Origin: Capra hircus
Taxonomy: Eukaryota > Chordata > Mammalia > Artiodactyla > Bovidae
Reading direction: 5' to 3'
DNA: 64,000 bases
NCBI RefSeq assembly: GCF_001704415.2
Contig: NC_030823.1
Coordinates: 76,136,458-76,200,457, forward strand
The translations under genes and the position numbers were made by a program. Below the pieces are notes generated by a model that saw only the letters and a program-made list of their open reading frames with translations, did not search any database and was not told the DNA's origin. Shown here piece by piece: positions 45,943-58,019 of this stretch. Positions within the stretch are counted from its first letter, which is position 1; the number at the start of each line of letters is the position of its first letter.

Positions 45943-47195
45943 GTAAGATTACAATTTCTATAGTCACTCCAGAGCTGATATATATTATAATTATTATTCT
46001 GCAGTGCTTAATACTAGGACTAGTGCTCACACAAGCTTGAGAAGCTCTGATGTCTAAAGGAATCACACTTTATAAGTCTTAAAACTTTGACTCCACACTT
46101 TTCATCTACAGTACTAAATATAGGGATTTATGGCAGATACTTGGTTGGAATATTTTTGACCTTCAGCATGACTACTTATGGTTAAATTGTTGTTCCTATG
46201 TCAAGAAACACAGGGCACAAATTGTTATTATTTATTAATGATAATTATTGGTTATTACTTTGCCACATCTTTTGTTCTTCTTGGCTTTGTGTCTTTGCTA
46301 ATGTGATCTTTCTTTAATTACAATTTTTTTTTACAGGTACATTGAGGTTAGAAAATAGGAAAAAAATGTAAGGAAATAGCAATGTACGTAGAGTTTAAAA
46401 GCTCACCCATAAGCTCACTGTCTACTGACCATATTTTGTGTATGTGTTTCTCAAATGGGAGGGCTCGGTCTTTCCTTCTTGCTGTAGGAGAAAGCCTCAG
46501 CTCATTCAGTCCATTCTATCTCCTGTGTTTCTTCCCTGTAAGAAATACAGAGAAGAATTTCCAAAGAAAACTGAAGACCTGAAACACTTCTGACACTTTT
46601 GGTCACCAAATGTGTAAAGGTTTTTCCCACGTCTAGCAGCTATCTGAGACAGCTGGTGGGTGCTCCATAATTTAATTCAATTTCGACACCATCTACTCAG
46701 AGAAAGTGTCGTGTTCCTGCCCCACTTCTGAATGACAGCTAAGAGATCCCCATCACTTCTGCTCGATTGGGCTCCCATCACCCCTTCCTTGAGTTTGATT
46801 AATTTACTAAGGCAGCTCACATAACAGGCAAATACTTAAAAGCTGTGAGAAAGGATTCAGGTAAACAGCCAGCTGAAGAGATATGTAGGGGAGGTCTGGG
46901 AGGGTCTGAGTGCGGGAACCTCTGTCCTCATGGAGTTGGGGGTGTGTCTCTTTCCTGATGTGAATGTGCTCCCCAGTCTGGAAGCTCTCTGAACCCTGTA
47001 CTTCTGGAATTTCTGGAGGCTTCATCACACAGACACGATCAGTCATTAACTCCATTTTCCACTCTTCTCCTTTCTCACAAGAATGGTGGGGGGAGCTGAA
47101 AATTCCAAGACTGATTCTGGCTTGGTCTTGGCAGTCCTCCTGCGGGAGCCATCTAGGAACCCACTCATTGTCACTTCAGTGGAAGAAAAGACTGC

Positions 47196-47395
47196 CACTC
47201 CTGGTGGCTCAGTGAGAAAGAATCTGCCTGCAATGTGGGAGACCTGGGTTTCATCCCTGGGTCTGGAAGATTCCCTGGAGGAGGAAATGGCACCCCACTC
47301 CAGGATTCTTGCCTGGAGAATCCATGGACAGAGGAGCCTGGCAGGCTACAGTCCATGGGGTCACAAAGTGTTGGCCACGACTGAATGACTGAGCA
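47196..47395 (+). mobile_element. Bov-tA SINE
   Basis: The copy runs from CACTCCTGGTGGCTCAGTG to CCACGACTGAATGACTGAG. Confidence 0.93.
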
Positions 47396-47764
47396 TGCAC
47401 GCAGGAAACTACGCAGGTTTTAGGAGCTCTCTGTCAGAAATATATCTGGATATATTTCTCATTATCTCACCACTCCCATGATAAAAGCACACAGTTTGAT
47501 AAACTGCATGTTTCAAAAATCACTGTATCATGAACATTTTCCATATTAAATATTCTGCTGCTGATTTTTAATGGTTGTGCAAGGTTCTGTCTTATGGCTT
47601 TATTGCATCCTACTCACCGTAACTGTTTTGGTCTCTGTTAAAAGCAACAATAAGTAAACACTCTTATTGGAAAATAACAGCATCTTTGAATTTTTATTGT
47701 CTCTGTCTGAATAAATTCCTGAAAAAGAATGTATTGGGCCAAAAGGAAGTTTCATATAATTTAA

Positions 47765-48490
47765 GATTTTTTAAAAATTAACCCATTGGAGTATAGTTGC
47801 TTTACAATGTTTTGTTAGTCTCTTGCTGTATGGCAAAGTGAATCAGTCATACATGTACACATATCCCCTTTTTTGGATTTCCTTCCCATTTAGGTCGCCA
47901 CAGAGCGCTGAGGAGAGGTCTCTGTGCTGGGCAGCAGGCTCTCACTAGCTGTCTATTTTATACACAGTATCAACAGTGTCTCTATGTCACTCCTAATCTC
48001 CCAAATCATCTCACATCCTCTTTCCCCTTTGGTAACCATGTCTGTTTGCTACGTCTGTCTCTATTTCTGCTTTGCAAATAAGTTCATCTCCACCGTTTTT
48101 CTAAGTTCAGCATACATGTGCGATGTTTGTCTTTCTCTCTCTGAATTACTTCACTCTGTGTGGCAATCCAGGTCCATCCACGTCTCTGCACACGGCACTG
48201 TTGAGCTCCTTTGTATGGCTGAGTGAAATTCCACTGCACACATGTCCCTCGTCTTCTCTGTCCGTTCCTCTGCTGGTGGATACTTCAGCTACTTCCATGT
48301 CTTGGCTATTGTAAACGGTGCATCGCAGTTCGTGCACCTTTTCAGACCATGTCTTTCTCTGGGTTTATGCCTGGGAGTGGGATTGCTGTGCCGTGTGAGA
48401 GCTCTAATTTTAGCTGTTTAAGGAACCTCCACGCTATTCTCCCTAGTGACCGCACCAATTCACATCCCTACCCACAGCATAGGAGGGTTT
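47765..48490 (-). mobile_element. L1 3' end (0.7 kb)
   Basis: The antisense L1 starts at CATTGGAGTATAGTTGC and runs past GATTGCTGTGCCGTGTG to the AATTCACATCCCTACCCAC region. Confidence 0.88.
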
Positions 48491-49483
48491 GAATGAGTGC
48501 ACTTTTTTATTTTCCCAACAAATGCATTGTTATTATCTATCATTGTCCATTTCACCTCATCTTCCTCAGCACCCAGGAAGCTCCAGGCACACTGGCTTTC
48601 TTTCTGTTTTTCAAAACACTTAGGTTTTACTCTCTTTAGGAACTTAGTACTCTTCTCTCTTTCTGGAGTTTTCTTCTCCCATGTGTCAATCGTGATAACT
48701 TATTCTGGAAAAATATAGCTCAACACCATATTAAAGTGCAGTCTTAAAATTCAAATTAGGAGACAGTTTAGCTTTCCATTCTCTTCCTCACTCTTCAAAA
48801 GACTATTGGTTTCTTCTCTGCAGTTTCCATAACTTGCTTTTATGTTTATTTCAGAACCTGTTGCTACATTTATACCTTCATGGAGGAGTAACGTTTTAGC
48901 TTTATACATCATTCTTATCTCCAGTTAATAAATTAATATAATTGTTTTTATAGTTATTAATGTATTAATTTCCATTATTATAGGTTTATTTTGATGTTCT
49001 GCTAGTTTGGGAACTGAAAGTGATTTTTGACTATTTCTTTCTCCTTTTCTTTTTTCTTAACTAAGAAAGCTTTCAACTTATCGATTATCCTTTGCTAAAA
49101 TTTTCACTCTATCCCATGTCTTTTATCCCTAACTTCTCAATGACTGACATAAAATTGAATGAATGGATTTTTAAACTAGGTTGTTCTTATTATTGATAAT
49201 TTCCATAGAGTATGTAATTGTAATTTGGAAGCATTTTTAATTAATTTTTTAAAGAAAATGTTTGTACATTTCTAATTCCTGCATTTTTTATTATGCTTAA
49301 TTATTATTTTAAAAAGATAACTGGGCTTTTACAATTTCTGCCCTTTGAAATTTACACTATTTTTTACAGCTCAGTGTGAGATTAATATTTATAAACATTC
49401 TGTGAGTACCGGGGAGATTGTATATCCTCCACAGGGTAAAAGCTTAGGTATATATTTTTTATAGATCTATCATATTTATCATT

Positions 49484-49727
49484 CAGTTCAGTTCAGTTCA
49501 GTCACTCAGTCATGTCTGACTCTTTGCGACCCCATGGACTGCAGCATGCCAGGTCTCCCTGTCCATCACCAAGACCTGGAGTTCATTCAAACTCATGTCC
49601 ATTGAGTCGGTGATGCCATCCAACCATCTCATCCTCTGTCGTCCCCTTCTCCTCCTGCCTTCAATCTTTCCCAGCATCAGGGTCTTTTCCAGTGAGTCAG
49701 TCCTTCACATCAGATTGCCAAAGTATG
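49484..49727 (-). mobile_element. BovB 3' fragment
   Basis: The antisense fragment starts with the BovB tail repeat TTCAGTTCAGTTCAGTC and is truncated after TCCTTCACATCAGATTGCC. Confidence 0.92.
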
Positions 49728-50417
49728 TTTATCATTCATCTCTTTTAATCAAATCTATTTTTACCTCAATTGTTTATTTATTTATTTTTTTGATTGAAGA
49801 TTCTTAATGCTTTCTTGGTCCATGCAGTTTCCCTTGTTTATCTAAATTGTTTATGCTTGATCATGTTTAATATTTTGAACTCCTTATGTCTAAACTGTAG
49901 ATGTTGCCATGACATCAATTTGTATCATTTTAACCCTTATGAACTAAAATCACTTTAATATAAATAGTGTGATTCTTGCATTAAATTGTTTCCACTTAGT
50001 CTTAAAATTTTTTTGTACAGAGTATGAGTATGTGGAACTCTAGTAAGCAGTATACACCAGAATTTCCTTTTTAAAGAAATGTGAAGATATTAGTCTATTC
50101 ATAGGGAATTTTAACTTTAAATAATGAACACTTTGGTATGTTGGATTTCATTCCTTCGTGTCCACTTAGTTCTTGCTGACCATAACTATCAGTATTATTA
50201 TTATTGCTAAATGGGATAAGATTTCTTTATATCATTTTCACTGCTAAATATTTAAGAAATCTGATAATAGAGTATTGCTATAGTCTTGAAGTTTCAAGTT
50301 ATCCGGTATATATTTTAATGAAAATAAACAGCAATGTATGACAAATAGGAGTGTGTTATATTGTGATTCACAAATTTAATTTAGAAAACCTTCTTCTCTC
50401 TCGTTTCTGAAACCCAG

Positions 50418-50478
50418 GTCTCTTATAACAATACAAGATATGCTGGTCCTTGGGAGAGTGTTACAGAATCAACATCTT
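50418..50478 (+). CDS. PTPRC: PTPRC exon 15 (juxtamembrane)
   Basis: This is a 61-bp exon, phase 0 in and phase 1 out, with acceptor CTGAAACCCAG and donor CTT|GTAAGT. It reads VSYNNTRYAGPWESVTESTS and ends on the first base of the next codon. Human has [21 protein letters not shown] at this point, with the same phase and a closely similar length. One sequon (NNT) is present. The next coding exon should start the transmembrane helix and is not in the window. Confidence 0.94.
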
Positions 50479-50974
50479 GTAAGTCTTCTCTTGGCTATTT
50501 ACTGTTTTCATGGGATATGTGTTCCCGCTTCCAATGCTTTATTATTTCACATTTGTACTCACATTTAATTATTAAAATTTCAAATTATATATTTCCATAA
50601 ACATATTTTAAGTTGTGTGAGCAAATGTACGTGCAGGTGAACATCGTGTTAAAATAAGGCCTTACACTTGGGCAGGCTCGGGGCTGCTCTGCGTGGTGTG
50701 GGCCCCTCTCCTGTCTGCACACACCTGGCCACTCCACAATGCTCAATAAATGTCATAGTGGAATATTTCGTCCTGTTGGCATTTATCTGAAAACTTGAAA
50801 GAAAGGCTCCGCTACTGTCCTCAGCCACCTGTCTTCTGACATAAGCGTGTTTGCATGTAAAGTAAGCTGAGGGGCGGTCTGGTATCTTCAGTCATCTTAT
50901 CACCGTGGGGCATGTGTGTGTTTGCTGTTTGTTTTTTTCTTTTTTAAACAAATGCTTTGTGTGTGCTAGGTCGA

Positions 50975-51115
50975 TCGGTGCCTCTGACTCTTTGCAGCCC
51001 CATGGACTGCAGCCCGCCAGGCTCCTCTGTCTATGGGATTTCCCAGGCAGGAATACTGAAGTGGGTTGCCATTTCCTCCTCCAGGGGATCTTCCTACCCA
51101 GGGATCAAACCAGTC
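50975..51115 (-). mobile_element. Bov-tA SINE, truncated
   Basis: The antisense body has CCCATGGACTGCAGCCCG and CCAGGGGATCTTCCTACCC. The tRNA head is missing after ATCAAACCAGTC. Confidence 0.88.
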
Positions 51116-51419
51116 AACCTTACCTCCCGTGACCAAAAACTAGACTCAGTTAGCCAAAGCTGTTCATTTATCATAAGCAGGATTTTGGTCATTCTGGACA
51201 TTGCTTTTCAATCATCAACTGAATGTATCTAACCTGAGGTTTCCTGAAAAAGAAATAATATCTTAAGTTCTGTTTAGGAAATTCAATTCTTGAACGTTGG
51301 TCGATTTCATAAAATAATTCATGAAGAATTTATCTACAGAGACTCCTATCATGACTCTGTTTATGATGTTCGTGTCAGGAACCAGCACATTTGTTTTGTG
51401 TACCGTGTTAGAAAGTACC

Positions 51420-51670
51420 TTTTTTTGAGCTTACTTTTTATTGATGTATAGTTGCATTGTTGATTACAGTGTTGTGTTAATTACCGCTGTACAGTGAAGC
51501 ATCTCACATGCATCCAAAAGCACTCTGTGTTTATATTCTCTTCCATTATGGTTTGTCCAGGATATTGAATATAGTTCCCAGTGCTATACAGTGTGACCTT
51601 GTAGTTTATCCATTATAATCTATTCAGTATGTACACCAGTTTGCATCTGCTCATCCCAGACTGCCCCCAA
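51420..51670 (-). mobile_element. L1 3' end
   Basis: The antisense L1 contains TTTATTGATGTATAGTTGC, TACCGCTGTACAGTGAAGC and ATACAGTGTGACCTTGTAG. Confidence 0.82.
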
Positions 51671-51886
51671 ATATGGGGCGCTTCGTGAATCTGTGTGTCT
51701 TCCTTACCCAGGAGTGGCACTAAAATTCTCTGTGTTGTTTCAGTCTTAGTATATGTGCTGCAGAAGCCAGGGCTGTTACCTTTTCTTTTTTTCTGTCCCT
51801 CAACTGTATGCTTGGCAGAGGCAGGTGTTACTACAAATCTATGTTGATATACCCAACTAAGCTAGGATAAACAGTCCCTAAAAGCT

Positions 51887-52068
51887 TCCCTAGTGGCTCA
51901 GTGGTAAAGAATCCGTCTGTCAATGCAAGAGACATGGGTTTGATCCCTGGAGAAGCAAATGGCAACGCACTCTAGTATTCTTGCCTGGAAAATTCTATGG
52001 AGAGAGGAGCCTGGTGGGCTACAGTCCATGGGATCACAAAGAGTCTGACGTGACTGAGTATGCAAGCA
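51887..52068 (+). mobile_element. Bov-tA SINE
   Basis: The copy runs from TTCCCTAGTGGCTCAGTGG to GACGTGACTGAGTATGC. Confidence 0.92.
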
Positions 52069-52414
52069 AAAATGCTTTAATCAAAGTAGAGCTGTGTGTA
52101 GGAAAAATCACTGAAATTAAATGTCATTGTAACAGTGAGGATAACAGCTGGATGTCCCCACTCCCCTCTGCTTGTTCTGCTCACCAGAATGCCCAATTTT
52201 CACTATTTCTGTTCTCAGTTCTTCCTATAGTTTCCTCCATGTCTAAAAACAGTATCATCTGCTGCTCTTTGGAGAGTTGCTTATTGGTCTGAGCCTGTGG
52301 AGGAAGAAGACCTCGCACTGTTTGAGTTTTCTCTGCTTGTCAGCTTTGTAAATTAAGTTAAATTCAGACCTCCAAGTGCGGTGTTACCAAGCATAGCTGG
52401 TTTTTATTTTTATT

Positions 52415-52606
52415 TTTTTAAGATGTTTTTTGATGTCGACCATTTCTAAAGTCGTTATTGGATTTGCCACACTATTGCTTCCATTTAATGTTTTGGTTAT
52501 CTTGGCCGTGAGGCGTGTGGGATCTTGATTCCCTGACCAGGTGTCGAACCTGCGGTCCCTGCATTGGAAGGCAAAGTCTTAACCCCTGGACCACCAGGGA
52601 AGCCCC
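52415..52606 (-). mobile_element. CHR-2-type SINE
   Basis: The antisense copy runs from TTTTTTAAGATGTTTTTTGA through CAGGTGTCGAACCTGCGG to CCACCAGGGAAGCCCC. Confidence 0.92.
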
Positions 52607-53932
52607 TCCACAGCTGATTCTGATGGCAGCTCACCAGTGCTCATATGCACGTGTGCATTCACTGATGCTTTATTTCCCGAAGTCTTTCCAAAGAGGGGGT
52701 ATATAAAAGCATCTTATTTTCCAAACTTGCTTGACTAGGTTCCATAAAAAGTTTTAGTTCTTTCTGCTCAGATATTTTAAATGAAGGCTCCTAATGTGAA
52801 ATGCCACACACATTCAGCCAGCTCTCTTGAACTTTATTTCCATGCAGTTTTCTCTTCTAAGCTCTTATAATACCAACAGCTTCATTGAGTTCTTCTGATT
52901 ATGTAAACAGTTCATAGCGGCAGCACTTACTCTTGGGGGTCATAGATTCCACTGGACAATTCACACACCCATCTTTATAAGCCCAGCTTGGCACCACTTC
53001 ACTCAGAGAAACATGGAGCAGGAAACACAGTCAGAAGCAGGGTCTGGCCAAGGAATTCCTGGTAGCATTGCCCGCCGCAGTCTGTGGACCATGAACAATT
53101 CAACCCTCCAGACTCCACTGAGAAGAGTGAGGCCACCTGTGGCGGAGTGTCCCGGCTTAGAAGCCCCACGTCAAGAAAGGAGCTGATGGATCATGTGATA
53201 GTTCCCTGGGCACAGCTTCCAAAGGCGCTGACGGGGGTGAGCCCAGGGACACGATGCACGCTGGGTGCATGCTCTCAGGGGAGCCCAGGTCAGCACTTCC
53301 CACCAGGACAGTGGTCCATCCACGCCCGTCCTGGCCCAGACGCCATGTAGAACTCAGGGCTTGTGTCGATACCTGCTGTGTTGCCAAGTAACACAGCTGC
53401 GAGTCCATCTTTATCAGATTTTACTTTCAGTGGAGATATAGGGTTACCCCATCCTCCTTTTCTCCATAAGGCAGAAAAAGTATCAACTCTTTCTAGCAAC
53501 AGATTCTCCTAAGAGATAAATCATGTTGTCCCCTTTTAATAGTGACGTCTACTCGAGGATGGGGCGGCTCTCGAGTTGTGAATTGCAGAAGCGCAGCTAC
53601 TCGCAATGTATTTTACGCAGTTTTTCTGGCATCACACTCCACCACCTGTAGTTTAACAACATTTGGGCCCTTTTCTTCTGAAGCTCTCTAAGGGTACAGC
53701 CCCGATGCCATTATAAAATTTCCCCGCATCGGTTTCCTGTTTTAGAATTGGTGCATTTGAATCTCATGTATTTTTAAAACTTTACTGTTTTTTTAAAAAT
53801 CTGGTACTATAAGAAGGAGATATTCCGATTTTGCTTGCATTAAGATATCTTTATAATGGCAACTTGATCGATATGTTACCCTGGGATGGAATCTAAGCTT
53901 AAAAAATCTAGACTTTGAAAGTATTTCTGTGG

Positions 53933-54045
53933 ACATCCCTGGTGGTCCAGTGGTTGAGTCTTCAGCTTCCTGCAGGGTGTTGTGGGTTCAGTCCTTGCTC
54001 AGGGAGCTAAAATTCCGCTTGCTGCATGGTGTGGCAAATAAACAA
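53933..54045 (+). mobile_element. CHR-type SINE
   Basis: The copy runs from GACATCCCTGGTGGTCCAG through GGTTCAGTCCTTGCTCAG to an A-rich end. Confidence 0.85.
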
Positions 54046-54954
54046 ATAAATACCTGCAAGCTCTGTAGAAGAATTTTTCTGAAGTATGTTTGTTTGTTCC
54101 ACTGTGTCTCGTGTGACTTCCCGGCTTCTTTTTCTTTTCCTATGTCCCCGTGTTTTATTTTCTTCGGGGAGCGTTTCGGCTCTCTTCTTTATTCTTGGTC
54201 ATCTGTGGGTCTTTTGCACTTATTTTCCGGGATGCTACTGGCCTTTGTGACCTGGAGACTACTATCTGTGGAAAATTTTCTTTGGTTCACTTTCTTTTTG
54301 CTGGCCTGTTGGAGTTTGTCTGGGTCACATTTTGGAGTCAGAAGTTGATGTATTATTTTGGCATCCATCTTTCATGAGAGGGTTTCCTTAAGGGCTTGGT
54401 TCTCAGTGGCGATTTCATCCTAGTTACAGTGAGACACAGGGGAGAAGGTGATTAGAAGTTCCGTCGTCCTTAAGGGGCCGTGTGGGCCACGGAGATCCCC
54501 TGTGTTGTTACTGATCGTCCATTGTCTCCAGACACGCAGTTTGGGCAGCCCTTGGCTTGGCTGAGTCACTCCATGCTTCCGGCTGTAAAAGAAACGTCTC
54601 ATGCTCAGGAAATCTCGCACAGATCATGTAGAAAATAGGTTTCTCTTATTTTCATACTTCTCTATCTTTTTCCCCTTAAATCCAAGGAAAATACATAATC
54701 GTTTTATTGGCTTATTCACCTGTCTAGCCTTTGTTTCCCCCCAGAGAGGAGGAAGATTCCCTCCAAACTGGTGCCTTTCTATGCCGTGTTTTCTGTCCTA
54801 TCCCCAGAGACCGTCATGGTTGTAGGAAGCATAGCATTTGCTCGGTCAGTGTGGGATGAGTGAGGGGTATTGATCAGTTAAGACAGTGGTGGATGCCGTA
54901 ACAGATAGATCCCCAAATCGCTGTGGCGTAACTGAGTAGACACTGCTTCTTTTC

Positions 54955-55390
54955 TTAATCACTTTTAAAAATTGGAGTATAGTTGCTTCACAGTTGCTGG
55001 GTTAGTTTCTGCTGCACAGTGGAGTGACTTCTGTACACGCACACATGCATCTCCTTGCTCTTGGACCTGCACCCCTCAGCCCACCCTTCTAGGTCGTCGC
55101 AGAGCAGTGAGCTGAGCTGAGCTGAGCTGGGCAGGCTTTGCTGTCCATCCCCAACTCCCGTGGACAGCGGCTTCCCGCGGGTAGCGTGCGTGTCTCAGTG
55201 CTCGGCCCTCAGTTCGTCCCCCTCCTTGGTGCCCGCCTGTCTGCCCTCTACATCTGCATCGGCACTCCTGCCCTGCGAAGAGCTTCGTCTGTACCATTTC
55301 TCTAGATTCCACGTACTGACATTAATGCGCATTATTTGCTTTCCTCTTTCTGACTTACTTCACTCTGTCTGATGGGCTCTAGGTCCGTTT
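54955..55390 (-). mobile_element. L1 3' end
   Basis: The antisense L1 contains AAATTGGAGTATAGTTGC, TTTCTGCTGCACAGTGGAG and TTACTTCACTCTGTCTGATG. Confidence 0.85.
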
Positions 55391-56544
55391 CTACTCCAAC
55401 TGGGGATGTTTATGTCCTTGTCAAGGGCAGAGTCCTGCTCCACACACTCATTCAAAGCTCCATGCGGGCCCAGGGGCTGCCCTCTCCAGAGGTGGCTCCT
55501 GAATTTGGGATGACAACCAAGCTCCAGCCAGCACTCTGGAGAAGAGAATGTAGGGTCTTTCACAGGGTGGAAAATACCAGACCCAGCTGTGATTGATATG
55601 CCTGCTACCCTTATCTCAGTTACCTGTACAGACTTAACAGCAAGGGAGAGAAAATAAGTCTGCTTAAGAGTTAGCTAGGGCCAGCCACGGGCAGAGGAGG
55701 GGAGCAGGGTCGGGGAGGAGGCCGGTTGTTCCCCTCAACCCCACGGACTGTCTCTAGCCTAAAGCACATGGGACAGGTAGCTGTGTATTCATTTTCTCTT
55801 GCTGTCTAACCGGTTAAACCAGCAGCTTCACACCACACCCATTGATTTATTAGCTCACAATTCCGTAGTCAGAGTTCCGGCTCCGTGTGACTGGGTCTTC
55901 TGAAACCTAGATGTCGGCCAGGATGAGTTTTTGTCTGGAGAATATGCATACAAATGCTTCCAGGGTTGATCCAGGTTGGCGGAGTCCTGTTTCTTGCTGT
56001 GGTGGGACCGCTGGCCTGATTTCCTTGGGGTCCCGGGGCCAGGGCTTGCACTCAGCTCCCAGAAGCCCCTCGTGTTCTTTTCAGCTGACCTGCTCCAGAC
56101 AGCCTGGGGAGTCCTTCAGCACCTCAAATCACTGACTTCAGCTTTTTTAAAGGACTCCTGGTTAGGTCATGCTCACCCAGAACAGTCTTGGTGTCTTCCA
56201 GCGGGAAAGTCCCCGCTGACATGAGGCTGGGGTTTGCTCTGCAGCTTCTTTGTCGTAGTGCCTATATTAGTGGTTGATGAGATAACCGAGACTGGAAACC
56301 TTGGGCACCATCTGGAAATTCTCCTCACCACCCATCTCCTTCAAAGCACCCAGGCTTCTCAGCCCACCCCCACCTCAAATGTATAGTTTCTGTATTGCCT
56401 TAGAAACATGATTTAGGAGGGTTGAATTTGTTTCCTCACCTACAAGAGCAAGAATGCTGGGTCTCTGCCCATCTTCATGAAGCACGGTGACCGCAGCAGC
56501 GGTAGTGAACCCTGATGTAGATAAAGGCCCTCCACTCCCACCAT

Positions 56545-56845
56545 CAGTTCAGTTCAGTCCCTCAGTCGGGTCTAACTCTGTGATCCCATGGACTGCAGCA
56601 TGCCAGGCTTCCCTGTCCATCACCAACTCCCGGAGCTTGCTCAGTCTCATGTCCACCGAGTCCATGATGCCATCCAACTGTCTCATCCTCTGTCATCCCT
56701 TTCTCCTGCCTTCAATCTTTCTCAGCATCAGGGTCTTTTCCAGTGAGTCAGTTCTTTGCACCAGGTGGCCAAAGGATTGGAGTTTCAGCTTCAGCATCAA
56801 TCTTTCCAACGACTATTCAGGACCGACTTCCTTTAGGGCTCCCAC
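56545..56845 (-). mobile_element. BovB 3' fragment
   Basis: The antisense fragment runs from AGTTCAGTTCAGTCCCTCAG to GGACCGACTTCCTTTAGGG. Confidence 0.92.
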
Positions 56846-57059
56846 CATGCACAAAGTCAGTTCGTAATCCATCACTGTAATCTCTCTCTTGCCATTACCC
56901 TGGAATCCCTTGATCCTGGAACCAACGTCCATGACCAACAGCCTTCTTTTTCTCCTGGCTCGTCATCTCCCTCCCCTGCTGGATAGGTCTCGTCGGCATG
57001 CAGTGTTTAAAAGCAAACAAGCAGGAGCAAGCGCAATATCTCTCCTGACCCCGTTTCCT

Positions 57060-57520
57060 CTTCAGCTGCCTCCCGAGTTCTCCACCCGCACACCTGTCAA
57101 CAGCAAACCTCCTTTCATCCTGCTTTCAGGAGAGTCCCTTTGCCGGCTGCATCTTTGCCTCCTACTTTTTAACCCTGCATGTCTCAGGACTGAGTCTTGG
57201 GACTTCTATCCACTTTTAATTTCCAGGTTAATCATTCAGTCTTCACAGCTTTAAGCAACAGCTGTATGTTGGAGACCCTCTGTCCAGTCTCAGATCCCTT
57301 CTAGCCAGCTTCCTACTTGGCACCTCCACTTGGGTGTCTACTTGTCCTTTCAGACTCAAATCCCAAACTGAGCTTCTGTTTCCCTCTGAGGGCTGCTCCG
57401 CACAGCCTTCGTGGTCTTCACTGATTGTGGTGCTGTATGACTTCTTTCTCCTAACACCTGTGCTGCCAGCCTCATCTGAGCCACTGTCAAATTTTGCCTG
57501 GATGATAGTACTTTCAACAA
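57060..57520. repeat. Possible ancient interspersed repeat, unnamed
   Basis: C/T-rich sequence with ACTTGGCACCTCCACTTGG and CTCAAATCCCAAACTGAG resembles a common old mammalian repeat. I cannot name the family with confidence. Confidence 0.35.
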
Positions 57521-57624
57521 GGGGGTTATACAAATCTGTATAATGCCCAAGTCACAGTTTATTTCTCCTCTACTCAAAATCCTGCAGGTGGTACAGATTT
57601 AACTCAAATACCAAGGCAAGTGGG

Positions 57625-57741
57625 CATTCCCTGGAGGCCCAATGGCTCGCGCTCTGTGCTCTTTCTCTGGAGGGTGTGGGTTCCAACCCTGATTGGGGAG
57701 CTAAGATCTTACAAATATAGTGGTGCAGCGAAACAACAAAC

Positions 57742-57790
<49 letters not shown>
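57625..57790 (+). mobile_element. CHR-type SINE ending in (CA)n
   Basis: The SINE runs from GGGCATTCCCTGGAGGCCC through GGTTCCAACCCTGATTGG. It is followed by about 20 CA units (57748-57790). Confidence 0.88.
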
Positions 57791-58019
57791 AGTGTGACCT
57801 TAAATGCTTCACAATCCCCTCCAATCTTACCCTTGCCCTCTGCTGACTCATTCTCAGCTGGCATCTCCTGATGCCCATCCCTCTCCCCTACTCCAGCCTC
57901 AGGGGATTCCTGCTGCTCCTTGGATGCTAGGTGTGTTCCTGCCTCTAGGCTCTCACCTAATCCAACCTGTGCCGGAACAAGCATCCCCCAGATACCTGTC
58001 CAGCTAACTCCTCACCTTC

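Larger units (their letters stand above)
45943..50417 (+). other. PTPRC intron 14
   Basis: This 4475-bp intron holds a sense Bov-tA SINE, a 0.7-kb antisense L1 3' end and an antisense BovB 3' fragment in AT-rich DNA. No exon was seen. Confidence 0.88.
23090..50478 (+). other. PTPRC: PTPRC (CD45) gene, ectodomain exons 3-15 (partial gene)
   Basis: This span holds an ordered series of exons on the + strand. Joined, they encode the extracellular part of CD45, the receptor tyrosine phosphatase of nucleated blood cells that sets Src-family kinase activity (for example by dephosphorylating the inhibitory tyrosine of Lck). The assignment rests on exon order, exon sizes, phase, and matches to human CD45 that I know: the SKP(S/T)C motif closing the mucin region, the cysteine spacing of the membrane-distal domain, the CLxW and YxFQC motifs, and the GPxxxYHLEV and DLQYxTxY motifs of the last FNIII-like domain. 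The promoter, exon 1 and the signal-peptide exon lie upstream of the window. The transmembrane segment and the two phosphatase domains lie downstream. The ectodomain is strongly diverged from human, as expected for this fast-evolving protein. Confidence 0.96.
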
